A stretch of DNA of 49,449 bases. Source: CAYTID01 sp964437735 (GTDB lineage: Bacteria > Bacteroidota > Ignavibacteria > UBA10030 > BY39). Both the position numbers and the translations under genes were made by a program. This document shows, in pieces, positions 23,144 to 32,649 of this stretch; position 1 is the first letter of the stretch; every line of letters starts with the position of its first letter. A model generated the notes under the pieces. The model had not been told where the DNA came from and did no database searches. It was given only the letters and a program-made list of their open reading frames with translations. The stretch spans positions 1 to 49,449 of the forward strand of contig CAYTID010000006.1 of assembly GCA_964437735.1 (NCBI GenBank), read 5' to 3'.

Positions 23144-25435
23144 ATGACCAACATTTACAGTAATAATAAAATGGAAAAATATTTTAACGATCCGGTTTAC
23201 AGGAAAAATATGGCAAGGAAAAAAAGTTTCTGGAAAAAATATTATAAAATAATTATTATTCTTTTCCTTATTTTTGTGATTTTTCTCGGATTTTATATTC
23301 CCTACATAATTTCCGGCCTGCCTTCTCTGGAAGAATTAGAAAACCCGAAAGCCGAACTTTCAACAAAAGTTTATTCTTCTGATGGTGAGGTTCTGGATAA
23401 GTTTTTTATAAAAAATCGCACCTATACAGGTCTGAATCAGCTTCCCCCTTACCTCGTAAATGCCCTGATAGCCACCGAGGATAAAAACTTCGAGGATCAT
23501 TGGGGAGTTGATTTACCCAGATTTCTCCGTGCGATGGTAAAAAATATTGTTTCTTTCAGACTGAAGGAAGGAGCCTCGACAATCACTCAGCAATTATCAA
23601 GAAATTTGTACGATTTGAAAGTTGAGAGAAAAAAAATCCACGATAAGATAACGAGGAAATTTCGTGAATTTATCACAGCTTTTCAAATTGAAAAAAACTA
23701 TACGAAAAAAGAAATCCTCGAAATGTATTTCAATATTGCGTATTACGGAAAAGGGGCTTTTGGAATCTCATCCGCTTCACAAATTTATTTCGGAAAATCT
23801 CCGTCCGATTTAACTATTAGCGAAAGTGCTTTTTTAATCGGATTGTTAAAAGGTCCTGCGAATTACGATCCCGCAAAATATCCCGAACGTGCTATTAACC
23901 GCCGAAACACTGTTATTAATCAAATGGTAAAATATGATTATCTGGATGAAGCATCCGCTAAAATAATTAAAGAAGAAGAAATTCAGATTCAAAATCCGGA
24001 ACCCGAAGGACCAACCGGAATAGCTCCACATTTTGTTGAATATGTACGTCAGCAGTTACTGCAAAAATCAGAGATTTATGGTTTCGATATTTACAGAGAT
24101 GGATTATCGGTTTACACGACTATCGACAGCCGCATGCAAAGACACTCAAATAAAGCAGTCTCAGATCATCTCAGTGAGTACCAAGAATTTTTTAATAAAT
24201 CATGGAGTTGGAACCGCAATAACGAAGTCCTCGAAAAATCAATTTCGTTGATGATAAAAACATCGGATGGATACCGAAAAGCAAAATCGCAGTCACAACG
24301 GGACAGTATATCAAAAAATTTAAAAAATAACTCCGCCTTTATTGATTCGGTAAAGAAAATTTCTACACGTATAGAAGTTGGATTTGTGGCCATCGACCAT
24401 CGGAAAGGTAATATTGTCGCGATGGTTGGCGGTTCAAACTTCCGTAATTTTAAATACGGCATCAATCATATAACACAAATCTATCGTCAGCCCGGATCAA
24501 GTTTTAAACCATTCATATACACCGTTGCAATAGATAATGGTTATTCGCCTTCTTACGAAATTCTAAATCAGCCGGTAACTTTAGTAATGGTTGATGGAAG
24601 CCGGTGGACACCCCAAAATTTCGATGGGAGTTTTGGCGGAAAAAATACAATAAGAGAAGGTTTAAAATTATCAATCAACCTTCTTGCAGTCAGGGCAATT
24701 ATGGAAATCGCTCCTGTTCAGCAGGTAATTGAATATGCCAACCGGATGGGAATCAATTCAAAACTTCCACCTTATGAATCCCTCTCTCTCGGAACCGGTG
24801 AAGTATCCCCTCTTGAAATTACTGCTGCATACAGTGTATTCCCGAACGAAGGAATTTATGTTGAACCGATTTCTATACTAAGAATTGAGGATAAGGATGG
24901 AAATATTATTGAAAATAACTTGCCTGCTCGGCGGGATGTACTGAGTAAAGAAACAGCTTTTTTAATTACAAATATGCTCGAAGATGCAGTGAACAGCGGC
25001 ACAGGTACAAGAGTTCGTAATTTTTTTAATTTACCGGCGGCCGGAAAAACAGGAACTACACAAGAATATGCTGACGCATGGTTCATCGGTTTTACACCTC
25101 AATTAACAGCCGGAGTTTGGATAGGATTTGACAATAAGAGTGTTCATTTCGTCAGCGGCGACGGACAAGGTGGAAGAGCTGCAGCCCCAATCTGGGGGAG
25201 ATTTATGGGAAGTGTATATGACGACAAAACAATTGGTTTGGAACCCGAATATTTTGAACAACCTGAAGGTATTGTGAAGGAAACTATTTGTTCGGAAACA
25301 AAAGAATTAGCTACGGAATTTTGTCCGGTTTCAGAAGAAGAATATTTCAACAAAAAATATATTCCCGATAAATGCAGTTTGCATATCGATTCAAATTGGG
25401 ATTCCGGTAAAAAACCAAAAGGAACAATTTTTTAA
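23144..25435 (+). CDS. Class A penicillin-binding protein (PBP1A-like transglycosylase/transpeptidase)
   Basis: 763 residues. Cytoplasmic tail, membrane anchor at about 35-57, then a GT51 transglycosylase domain: catalytic Glu112 in TEDKNFEDHWG, GASTITQQLSRNLY (143-156) and EMYFNIAYYGKGAFGI. The transpeptidase domain carries the nucleophile Ser452 in SSFKPF, and KTGTTQEYADAWF with Lys635. It polymerises and cross-links peptidoglycan in the periplasm. Sequence ends after a Cys-containing tail (CSETKELATEFC), common in this group. Starts 3 bases after lpxH. Confidence 0.95.
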   Translation: MTNIYSNNKMEKYFNDPVYRKNMARKKSFWKKYYKIIIILFLIFVIFLGFYIPYIISGLPSLEELENPKAELSTKVYSSDGEVLDKFFIKNRTYTGLNQLPPYLVNALIATEDKNFEDHWGVDLPRFLRAMVKNIVSFRLKEGASTITQQLSRNLYDLKVERKKIHDKITRKFREFITAFQIEKNYTKKEILEMYFNIAYYGKGAFGISSASQIYFGKSPSDLTISESAFLIGLLKGPANYDPAKYPERAINRRNTVINQMVKYDYLDEASAKIIKEEEIQIQNPEPEGPTGIAPHFVEYVRQQLLQKSEIYGFDIYRDGLSVYTTIDSRMQRHSNKAVSDHLSEYQEFFNKSWSWNRNNEVLEKSISLMIKTSDGYRKAKSQSQRDSISKNLKNNSAFIDSVKKISTRIEVGFVAIDHRKGNIVAMVGGSNFRNFKYGINHITQIYRQPGSSFKPFIYTVAIDNGYSPSYEILNQPVTLVMVDGSRWTPQNFDGSFGGKNTIREGLKLSINLLAVRAIMEIAPVQQVIEYANRMGINSKLPPYESLSLGTGEVSPLEITAAYSVFPNEGIYVEPISILRIEDKDGNIIENNLPARRDVLSKETAFLITNMLEDAVNSGTGTRVRNFFNLPAAGKTGTTQEYADAWFIGFTPQLTAGVWIGFDNKSVHFVSGDGQGGRAAAPIWGRFMGSVYDDKTIGLEPEYFEQPEGIVKETICSETKELATEFCPVSEEEYFNKKYIPDKCSLHIDSNWDSGKKPKGTIF

Positions 25436-25438
25436 AAT

Positions 25439-25597
25439 TTATTCAAGTTCGGATGCAAAAATATTTTCATCATCATAATCAGTCAGGTTCTCTTGCTGCT
25501 GTTTAAAATGTTTGGATATCAGATAAATCGGAACGGCGACCAAACAGGCAATGCCGATCCATTTTATTATATCAGTAATCTTTGTGTCGTCGTTCAT
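25439..25597 (-). CDS. Small single-pass membrane protein, 52 residues
   Basis: ATG at 25597 to TAA at 25439-25441 on the minus strand. The peptide starts MNDDTKITDIIKW, has one membrane helix (WIGIACLVAVPIYLISKHF, about 13-31) and an acidic tail ending DDENIFASELE. Composition is that of a genuine small membrane protein rather than chance. It is convergent with the penicillin-binding protein gene, ending 3 bases from its stop, and divergent from the SDR gene. Ribosome site is weak (GGTAGA). Function unknown. Confidence 0.55.
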   Translation of the reverse strand: MNDDTKITDIIKWIGIACLVAVPIYLISKHFKQQQENLTDYDDENIFASELE

Positions 25598-25674
25598 ATT
25601 CTACCAGTTGATTAGATGATTAATTTCCTTGCTTAAGAAGAATATAACTATTGAAATTTATAAAATCAAGATTT

Positions 25675-26466
25675 ATGAATACCGGATTACATGGAAAAGT
25701 CGCGATGATCACAGGAGCCAGCCGGGGAATCGGGAAAGCGATTGCTTTCGGGTTAGCCAACGAAGGCGCAAGATTGGTATTATGTGCCCGCAATGAAGAA
25801 CAACTGGTAAAAATCGAAGAAGAAATCAAGGATCTTTTTCACACTGAGGTTATCAGTGTTAAAGCAAACATGACAAAATTCAACGATATCAAGCGAGTAG
25901 TTGCAAAAGCTATTCAAAAATTTAAATCCATTAATATTCTTGTAAATAACGCCGGTGGGGCGCATATCGGGGGATTATTTGATATGACAGATTCCGACAT
26001 CGAATACCATATTCATCTGAAATTAATCGGCTATATTCGTGCGGCAAAATCGGTTATCCCATATATGCAACAGCAAGGAGGCGGCAGAATAATTAATATC
26101 ATAGGAACAGCAGGTAAAGAACCCAACTTTACTATGATGCTTCCGGGAATTACAAATGGTGCATTATTAAATTTTACAAAATCCCTCGCCTCTGAGTTGG
26201 CGAAGTTTAAAATTACAGTAAATTCAGTAAACCCCGGCACAACACTTACTCCACTGACGGATGAAACACTCGGCAAGATCGCAGCATTAAACACAGAAAC
26301 TTCCGAGGAAACATACAACAAGCTTGCATTGTCTAATCCGTTAGGACGACTTGCCAATCCCGAAGATATCGCATCAACAGTAGTATTTTTGGCTTCTGAA
26401 GCGGCTTCTTTTATATCCGGTATTTCCATTAACGTAGATGGGGGTATGATACGCGGATCAGCTTGA
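25675..26466 (+). CDS. SDR-fold protein lacking the canonical catalytic residues
   Basis: 263 residues from the ATG at 25675 (an upstream ATG at 25651 adds eight). The Rossmann motif TGASRGIG, NNAGG and the C-terminal GGMIRG-type end are classic for short-chain dehydrogenases. At the active site, where YxxxK is expected before the helix ALLNFTKSLASELAK, the protein reads PGITN: Pro157 for Tyr and Asn161 for Lys. The Ser strand reads IIGTAG. It may bind NAD(P) or a substrate without normal dehydrogenase chemistry, or use another mechanism; SDR subgroups without YxxxK exist. Its stop overlaps the TTG start of the next gene, so the two are coupled. Confidence 0.88.
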   Translation: MNTGLHGKVAMITGASRGIGKAIAFGLANEGARLVLCARNEEQLVKIEEEIKDLFHTEVISVKANMTKFNDIKRVVAKAIQKFKSINILVNNAGGAHIGGLFDMTDSDIEYHIHLKLIGYIRAAKSVIPYMQQQGGGRIINIIGTAGKEPNFTMMLPGITNGALLNFTKSLASELAKFKITVNSVNPGTTLTPLTDETLGKIAALNTETSEETYNKLALSNPLGRLANPEDIASTVVFLASEAASFISGISINVDGGMIRGSA

Positions 26467-28367
26467 TAAAATACAGTTACCTGATTTTATTTTTTTTAAA
26501 TTTCTCCGTTCTGCATTCGCAAAATGATTCTACAAAATTTATATCGACCTCTCCGGGTAATTTCTTCACCCCCGGTGGAATAATGTTTGGCTTTGACAAA
26601 AACGTTAACACACATAGGTGGGATGCTAATCTACTTTATATCACACAGTTCAGTGATTTTGAGATAAATTTAGATGAAAAATTCAAATCTACACTTATCA
26701 AAACAAATCAAAAATTAATACGGGATGAACAATCTCTCGACCTGAACGGTAAATACAAAATTTCAGACAACACCAGGACTGCTATCATTGTATCTTCGCA
26801 CACTATTTCGGATAATCAGAGTGTCGGGATCAATAAGGTTTCTTCACACGCTTTTTATGGCGGAATCGAATACCGTCCCTCCGTTTATTTTATTCTGGAA
26901 CCTTACATCGGATTCCGTTTCGACCGCCAGATAAATGAAGACGACGAGGGTGTATCCTTATCTATCAAGAGTTATACAAACAATTTAGAGATATCTGATA
27001 TCAAAACATCATTTCAGGGATATTATAAACGTGATTACTTATCGCCAAGGAATCTGGAAAACATCAGTACGAATATATCTATTCAGAAAGATTTCTTTGA
27101 AAATACAAAAAACACTTTTAATGCTTCGTATCGAAAAAATCACAAGGAATTTTATTTTACCGCAGATTCCACAACAAAGTCGCACTTCGGTGTAAACAAC
27201 AACATTGAAAAAAGGATAGAAAATATATTCTCAGCCGGTGATACTCTGGATTATCGGATTGTGAAAGGTATTCATCTCTCAACGAACGGCTTTGTTTTAT
27301 TGCGCAATATAGCCCGGAAAACTCGATATAAACCTTCCGGAAGCCGTTTTTTTGATAACAATATTAACGATTTTAAAATCGAAGGGGCTTTACAATTAAG
27401 TTTTAATCAGATTAAAAATTTGTCCGGCAATCTTCTTTTTGCTTACAGCGAAAGAGACATTATTCACACTTTAGTCGAAGCTCCCGATGTTTCTATGTCG
27501 ATTTTCGATGCACGAAAACGTGATGAAGAAAAAAAAAATAACTATTCGAGGCGAACCACACTTTCAGCGAATTTGAAATATGATATTACACGTTCAGATC
27601 AGTTATTTCTGTCGGGTTCAAGCAGTATTTTACGTTACGATACTCATAGTCTGTTGAATGATGATGACCGCGATGAATTATGGATGTCATATAATCTGTC
27701 GACAGCCCACCAGATAAATAGTTATTTAAATATTCGCACATCTCTGGATGTTCATCTTTCACATATTGTTTATATACTTGGAAGCCGGAGCGCTAATAAT
27801 AACTGGAACAGGATTTTCCGGCTTTCTCCCGTAGTATCGTATCAGCCATCAAAATCCTTTTCCACAACAAATTCGTTCGAAGTTCTTGGAAATTATACCG
27901 TTTATGATTTTGAAAAACAACTTTTAAACGTACGGAGCTTTTCCTTCAGACAATTTTCATTCATTGATTCTAGCAGTATTTCCATAAACACAAAAACGGG
28001 TCTCGATTTATTATGTCACATTCGACTTTATGAACGAGGAGAATTAAACTGGTCAGAATTTAAGGGAAGACCAGTGAATTATTTTGAAGATAAAACAATT
28101 ATTTCTCAGATACGGTATGGAGATTTTAATAATTTGCTTTTCTCAGTAGGTATACGTTATTTTACACAAACGCGATACGCATTTGAAGGAAGAAACAAAT
28201 ATATTGAAACCCACTTGCGAAGCGTCGGACCTATTACGACAGTTTTATGGAATGTTCATTCAAGTGCGCAAGTTATGATAAAAGGTTGGTTTGAGAATAT
28301 AAATTTTACAGAAACAAAACCACGCGAATCGGTCAATATGAATATGACAGTAAATATATCAATTTAA
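26463..28367 (+). CDS. Secreted or outer-membrane beta-rich protein
   Basis: 634 residues starting at a TTG that overlaps the stop of the SDR gene. A signal peptide (YLILFFLNFSVLHSQ, ending residue 20) is followed by long stretches of alternating polar and hydrophobic residues with aromatic caps (GGIEYRPSVYFILEPYIGF, LLFSVGIRYFTQTRY), the pattern of an outer-membrane beta-barrel. The last residues (ESVNMNMTVNISI) could form a closing strand. I recognise no specific family. Coupling to an SDR-fold gene and proximity to an RsbW-like kinase do not reveal a role. Confidence 0.8.
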   Translation: MIKYSYLILFFLNFSVLHSQNDSTKFISTSPGNFFTPGGIMFGFDKNVNTHRWDANLLYITQFSDFEINLDEKFKSTLIKTNQKLIRDEQSLDLNGKYKISDNTRTAIIVSSHTISDNQSVGINKVSSHAFYGGIEYRPSVYFILEPYIGFRFDRQINEDDEGVSLSIKSYTNNLEISDIKTSFQGYYKRDYLSPRNLENISTNISIQKDFFENTKNTFNASYRKNHKEFYFTADSTTKSHFGVNNNIEKRIENIFSAGDTLDYRIVKGIHLSTNGFVLLRNIARKTRYKPSGSRFFDNNINDFKIEGALQLSFNQIKNLSGNLLFAYSERDIIHTLVEAPDVSMSIFDARKRDEEKKNNYSRRTTLSANLKYDITRSDQLFLSGSSSILRYDTHSLLNDDDRDELWMSYNLSTAHQINSYLNIRTSLDVHLSHIVYILGSRSANNNWNRIFRLSPVVSYQPSKSFSTTNSFEVLGNYTVYDFEKQLLNVRSFSFRQFSFIDSSSISINTKTGLDLLCHIRLYERGELNWSEFKGRPVNYFEDKTIISQIRYGDFNNLLFSVGIRYFTQTRYAFEGRNKYIETHLRSVGPITTVLWNVHSSAQVMIKGWFENINFTETKPRESVNMNMTVNISI

Positions 28368-28370
28368 ACT

Positions 28371-28820
28371 ATGCCCCGGCAACCGAGAAAAATATTTGAA
28401 CTTAATCTAAAAAGTGTTCCAAAAGAAATTTCTAAAGTAGAAAATTTCTTAAGAAAAATAGATAAAGAGTATCCGCTTGAGGAATTACACTTCCACAATC
28501 TCCTGGTGGCTACAACTGAAGCAGTAAATAACAGCATCATTCATGGTAACTTAAGGGATCCGAAAAAGAAAGTTATCGTGACCTGCAGAATCTTTTCATC
28601 ATTCATTGAAATTCAAGTTGCGGATGAAGGCAAGGGAATATCTGAAGCAGATATCCCTAATCCACTTGACGAGAATAATCTTCTCAGAGAAAACGGACGA
28701 GGAATATTCCTAATACGTGAATTTATGGAAAAAGTAATGTTCAAAAAAACTAAAAGTGGAGGAGTGGTTGTAATGCGATCAAAAATAAAATCCGGACAAA
28801 AATCAGATTTGATATCCTAA
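28371..28820 (+). CDS. RsbW-like anti-sigma factor serine kinase (HATPase)
   Basis: 149 residues with a GHKL ATPase fold: N-box EAVNNSIIHGN (about 52-62), G1-box DEGKG and G2-region ENGRGIFLIREFMEKV. This matches the RsbW/SpoIIAB group, kinases that phosphorylate an anti-sigma-factor antagonist and bind a sigma factor. No antagonist (STAS) or sigma gene is adjacent. It starts 3 bases after the outer-membrane-like gene, and its last 18 bases overlap the end of the convergent kinase gene. Confidence 0.9.
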   Translation: MPRQPRKIFELNLKSVPKEISKVENFLRKIDKEYPLEELHFHNLLVATTEAVNNSIIHGNLRDPKKKVIVTCRIFSSFIEIQVADEGKGISEADIPNPLDENNLLRENGRGIFLIREFMEKVMFKKTKSGGVVVMRSKIKSGQKSDLIS

Positions 28821-29438
28821 ATCCATTAATTTTCCTTGAATCAGCATTAACACTCTGTTAAAATCCCCTTTTTCGTGTACAAAATCGACTTCATCGGAGG
28901 GAATAATAAGAAGAGGTCCTAATTTATAATTATTAATCCATTCCTTGTAATGACTATCAAGTTGTGCAAGGTATTCTTTAGGAATGCTTTGTTCATATTC
29001 TCTGCCGCGTTTGGCGATCTGTTTTAATAATGTGTCGATATTTGCATCGAGGTATATCAGAAGATCGGGCGGTTGAAGATATTCCATCATAACTTTATAA
29101 AGGTCCACATAATTTTTATAATCGCGATTATCCATTTTCCCGATGAGATTCAAATTCTTCGCAAAAATTTCAGCATCTTCATATATAGATCTGTCCTGTA
29201 TAACCGATTTATCCGATTCAACGATGTTCTTGTGATCCCTGAATCGTTTCGATAGAAAATAAACCTGCAGATTAAACGACCACCTGTCCATATTACCATA
29301 AAAATCACTTAAATACGGATTATCATCTACCGATTCAAAAAAAGACTCCCAGCTATATTGTTTTGCGATCAGTTTTGTTAGCGATGATTTCCCGGATCCT
29401 ATATTTCCGGCGACAGCGGCAAAAATTTTTGTTTTCAT
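28803..29438 (-). CDS. Deoxynucleoside kinase (dNK/dGK family)
   Basis: 211 residues from the ATG at 29438 (an upstream start adds four). Phosphorylates deoxyribonucleosides in the salvage pathway. P-loop AGNIGSGKSSLTK at the N-terminus, QDRSIYEDAEIFA with the DRS motif, and the lid RGREYEQSIPKEYL. Substrate (dA, dG or dC) cannot be fixed. Convergent and overlapping by 18 bases with the RsbW-like gene. Confidence 0.9.
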   Translation of the reverse strand: MKTKIFAAVAGNIGSGKSSLTKLIAKQYSWESFFESVDDNPYLSDFYGNMDRWSFNLQVYFLSKRFRDHKNIVESDKSVIQDRSIYEDAEIFAKNLNLIGKMDNRDYKNYVDLYKVMMEYLQPPDLLIYLDANIDTLLKQIAKRGREYEQSIPKEYLAQLDSHYKEWINNYKLGPLLIIPSDEVDFVHEKGDFNRVLMLIQGKLMDLGYQI

Positions 29439-29557
29439 ATTAAAGATCAATAATGAGAATTGTAAATAGAAACTTGCAACTTGAGAAATAAATCCTCAAC
29501 AAGATAAAATAAATTTAGGTGAACTCCAAAATTTAAATTAATTTATGACCACGAGGC

Positions 29558-29589
29558 AAAAAAAAAGACGGTCCCTTTTCGGACCGTCT
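29558..29589 (-). terminator. Rho-independent terminator of the ferritin gene
   Basis: On the minus strand AGACGGTCC pairs with GGACCGTCT around a 6-base loop, followed by nine T. It is 20 bases after the ferritin stop. Confidence 0.88.
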
Positions 29590-29609
29590 CGTATATTATT
29601 TTAAATATA

Positions 29610-30095
29610 TTATTCCCGTTTGCCGAGATCTTTATCCAGCCAGAATATTGAACTCCCCTTATCCCCAATTAGTTTGATCTTCTGGATAATTTCAGAAGCA
29701 GTCGCTTCTTCTTCTACCTGTTCGGTTATGAACCAGTGCAGCATAATCTGAGAGGGATAATCGTTTTCTTTTAAAGCTATTTCATATATTTTATGGATTC
29801 TGGCAGTAACTTCTTTTTCGTGGGCGAGAGTGGCTTCAAATGCACCCAATACGTTTTTGAAATCGTGCGGTGGTTTATTTATTGTTTCAAAAACTACAGA
29901 TCCGCCTCTTTCGATTACATAATCGTAAAACTTCATTGCATGTGCCCATTCCTCACCTGCCTGTTTACTGAACCATGTTGCAATTCCGTTAAGATTAATG
30001 GTTTTGCAATAATTCGACATCGATAAATAGAGATATGATGAATACATCTCGGCTTGAATTTGTTCGTTTAATGCATCTTGGATTTTTTTATTCAT
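29610..30095 (-). CDS. ftnA: Ferritin
   Basis: 161 residues. A bacterial non-haem ferritin that oxidises and stores iron in a 24-subunit shell. Ferroxidase ligands are seen in NEQIQAEMYSSYLYL (Glu17), GEEWAHAMKFYDYV (Glu and His near 50-53), EATLAHEKEV and ITEQVEEEATASEII. A GAAGGAA site precedes the ATG, and a promoter lies at 30147-30175. Single gene between its own promoter and terminator. Confidence 0.95.
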   Translation of the reverse strand: MNKKIQDALNEQIQAEMYSSYLYLSMSNYCKTINLNGIATWFSKQAGEEWAHAMKFYDYVIERGGSVVFETINKPPHDFKNVLGAFEATLAHEKEVTARIHKIYEIALKENDYPSQIMLHWFITEQVEEEATASEIIQKIKLIGDKGSSIFWLDKDLGKRE

Positions 30096-30146
30096 TATTT
30101 GTTTCCTTCTTTTTGATTTATTATTTGTTTAAGTGTTTCTATTATA

Positions 30147-30175
30147 AATATATTAAGTTCGAACCTTATAATCAA
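30147..30175 (-). promoter_or_regulatory. Sigma-70-type promoter of ferritin
   Basis: Minus strand TTGATT (30170-30175), 17-bp spacer, TATATT (30147-30152), about 50 bases upstream of the ferritin ATG. No clear Fur box was recognised. Confidence 0.5.
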
Positions 30176-31060
30176 TTATTTTAATGAAATAAATATTTGG
30201 CTAAATCCTTCAATTATTCGTGGTCCCGGACGTGAGATTATATCCGGATTTAGAAATTCAATATAATCATTTTTGAATGCTTTTAAATCTCTCCATTCGG
30301 GGTATAATGACAATATTTCGTTCTTATTCTTTACTAAATCGTCCATTATAAAAATAATGTCAGGGTTTTTTGCCATAATGTATTCCCGGTTCAATATCGG
30401 GTAAGGATTGTTAAGTCCGGCAGAAATATTTTTTACCCCCAATATCGAAAGCATTTCGTCAATAAAAATCCCGGCTCCTGCACAAATTAGCGGCTGAACT
30501 GAAATTATTACAAGTGCGCTCTTGTGTTTGATCAATAATTTATTTTTAAGAATTTCAACCTGATTTTCTCTCATTCGTTTAACTTTTTCACTTGCTTGAA
30601 GTTCCGCTCCGATTATTTTACCGAGATTCAATATAGATGAATAAATATTTTCAATGCTTTTCGGATTTATAACAAATACTGCATAACCCGTTTTTAATAA
30701 TTTATTAAAATCGTTTTGATTGTTTCCTTCAATCGTCATCAGTATTAAGTCAGGTTTTAAATCGGCAATTTTTTCATGATTAGGATTGATCATCCCTCCT
30801 ACACTGGCTTTCGCCATTGCCTCACGAGGAAAATCACAAAAATCCGTTACACCAATTAAAGTTTTACCGCTATCGATTGAAAATAATATTTCTGTGATAC
30901 TGGGAGCGAGAGAAATAATACGTGCGGGTTTTTTGTTTAAAATAATTTCCCGGTTTAAATCGTCTCTGATTTTTAAATAATAATCCCCATGGTTATTGTT
31001 CCCGGAAGTGCATCCGATGATTTGGCAAATAAATATCGCTGATAAAATAAATATTTTCAT
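30176..31060 (-). CDS. BtuF-like substrate-binding lipoprotein
   Basis: 294 residues with a lipoprotein signal peptide (lipobox ending IIGC at residue 17). The mature protein is of the cobalamin/iron periplasmic binding group: RIISLAPSITEILFSI, DFPREAMAKASVGGMINPNHEKI and LKPDLILM, with the long linking helix of type III binding proteins. Cargo may be cobalamin, haem or a siderophore. Its permease is not nearby; a matching ATPase sits alone at 17.9 kb. Start overlaps the upstream amidase stop by 4 bases (ATGA-type coupling). Confidence 0.9.
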   Translation of the reverse strand: MKIFILSAIFICQIIGCTSGNNNHGDYYLKIRDDLNREIILNKKPARIISLAPSITEILFSIDSGKTLIGVTDFCDFPREAMAKASVGGMINPNHEKIADLKPDLILMTIEGNNQNDFNKLLKTGYAVFVINPKSIENIYSSILNLGKIIGAELQASEKVKRMRENQVEILKNKLLIKHKSALVIISVQPLICAGAGIFIDEMLSILGVKNISAGLNNPYPILNREYIMAKNPDIIFIMDDLVKNKNEILSLYPEWRDLKAFKNDYIEFLNPDIISRPGPRIIEGFSQIFISLK

Positions 31061-32637
31061 TTAAGCAATGATTGTTCAATTGAGTTTGTATCTTCGAGTG
31101 ACCGGTCGTATTCTAATTTATATTCTTTGATTGCGTTAAATAATGCTTCGGCAATTCTTTGCTGTCCATATTCTGATTTAAGATATTTTTCATCTTCTTT
31201 GTTCGATAAATATCCCAGTTCAACTAAAATATTAGGCATCGAAGCTCCAACCAGCACATAAAATCCTGCTTGCTTCACGCCTTGATTGGCAAGTTGAGTA
31301 TATTTTTCAACCATCCGAGTTGAATATTCGGCAATAATTTCACTGTATTTCATATAAGCGCTTTGTGCCATAGTTAACAAAATGAAATTCTCATGTGTTA
31401 ATTCTTTATACCGTTGTTCATAGTTTTCTTCCAACTTTACAACTGAGTTTTCTCTTTCAGCAATCCGTAAAGCATGTTCGGTTTTTCCTGGTCTCAATAA
31501 ATATACTTCAAAACCGTTCGCAGGGTGTGGTTTCTTTGGAGCAGAATTACAGTGGATACTTAAAAATAGTTTTCCGTTTGCCTGATTGGCAATCTGACCG
31601 CGTTTGTATAACTCGACGAATTCGTCACTTTTGCGTGTATAGATTACTTTAACGTCCGGTAAATTGTTCTCAATAATTTTTCCCAATTTCAGAGTTACAG
31701 CCAATGTAATATCTTTTTCATGAGTTTTCGTTATCCCAATTGCACCCGGATCTTTTCCGCCATGACCAGCATCCAAAACCACAACATCGAGTTTCCATTT
31801 ATCCTTTTCAGAAGATTTGTCGGTAGTTTGTTTCTTTTTCACCAGACTATCTTCACCCGGAATTCGAAGGTTAATTATCAAATCCTTTCCGTTTTCACCC
31901 TGAATAACATCAGAACTAATGATTTGACCTGTAAATTTAAATGTAAACTGAACAGATGCCGGTGAAGGGAATACTAACATTTCCTTTATTATTCCTGTCG
32001 GCTTTAACTTTTTTATATTCTCAGCATCAGCCTTAACATCTGCAATAGTAATGTAAAACCACCCTTTTTTCTTATCATTCGCTTCATACTTAATCCAACT
32101 GTCATAATCGGTCAGCTTTTTCCCCGAATGAATCTGAATCATCATCCCGTTTTCTTTTTGCTTGTATGTAATTTCAGAAATATCAAATTTATTTGAAGTT
32201 TTTGCTTTTCCAATTATTACGGTTTTGTTTACCTCGTCGTAAACTGCTTCATATCCCAAATATTTATTCAATACTGGTAAAAAACTTATCAAAGGTACAT
32301 AGAATGCCCCCGCTGCCAGAAACACTTTTTGATGCAGTTGAACTAAACTCCCTTTTTCCTTTTCATCGGTTATAACCACGTATGTATTATTTGCAGTAAG
32401 TTTAATCCTGTATTTAGATGCTTTGATCTCAATTTTTTGAGTTTCTTTATTAACGAATTGTTCTAAGTTTAAAGCTTTCGAAATGTCGTTTAATGAGACA
32501 TACAATATCCCTTCGTAAGAAAAACTTCCTGCGATAGTGTTTTTTTCTGGATTGCCGGCAAATTCGAGTCTCGTTGTATATTGTCCGATAGCGATTTGCG
32601 TATAAATAAATATTATTATAAATATAGTTTTTCTCAT
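31057..32637 (-). CDS. N-acetylmuramoyl-L-alanine amidase (AmiC-like)
   Basis: 526 residues. Signal peptide (FIIIFIYTQIAIGQ), an N-terminal copper-amine-oxidase-N-like region (SYEGILYVSLNDISKAL; AGAFYVPLISFLPVL), an AMIN-like beta domain (about 150-270), then the Zn-dependent Amidase_3 domain: VVLDAGHGGKDPGAIG, LYKRGQIAN, LFLSIHCNSAP and PNILVELGYLSNKEDE. It cleaves the bond between MurNAc and the stem peptide during cell separation or wall turnover. Upstream gene partner of the BtuF-like lipoprotein. Confidence 0.93.
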   Translation of the reverse strand: MRKTIFIIIFIYTQIAIGQYTTRLEFAGNPEKNTIAGSFSYEGILYVSLNDISKALNLEQFVNKETQKIEIKASKYRIKLTANNTYVVITDEKEKGSLVQLHQKVFLAAGAFYVPLISFLPVLNKYLGYEAVYDEVNKTVIIGKAKTSNKFDISEITYKQKENGMMIQIHSGKKLTDYDSWIKYEANDKKKGWFYITIADVKADAENIKKLKPTGIIKEMLVFPSPASVQFTFKFTGQIISSDVIQGENGKDLIINLRIPGEDSLVKKKQTTDKSSEKDKWKLDVVVLDAGHGGKDPGAIGITKTHEKDITLAVTLKLGKIIENNLPDVKVIYTRKSDEFVELYKRGQIANQANGKLFLSIHCNSAPKKPHPANGFEVYLLRPGKTEHALRIAERENSVVKLEENYEQRYKELTHENFILLTMAQSAYMKYSEIIAEYSTRMVEKYTQLANQGVKQAGFYVLVGASMPNILVELGYLSNKEDEKYLKSEYGQQRIAEALFNAIKEYKLEYDRSLEDTNSIEQSLLK

Positions 32638-32649
32638 TAGTTTCTTTTC

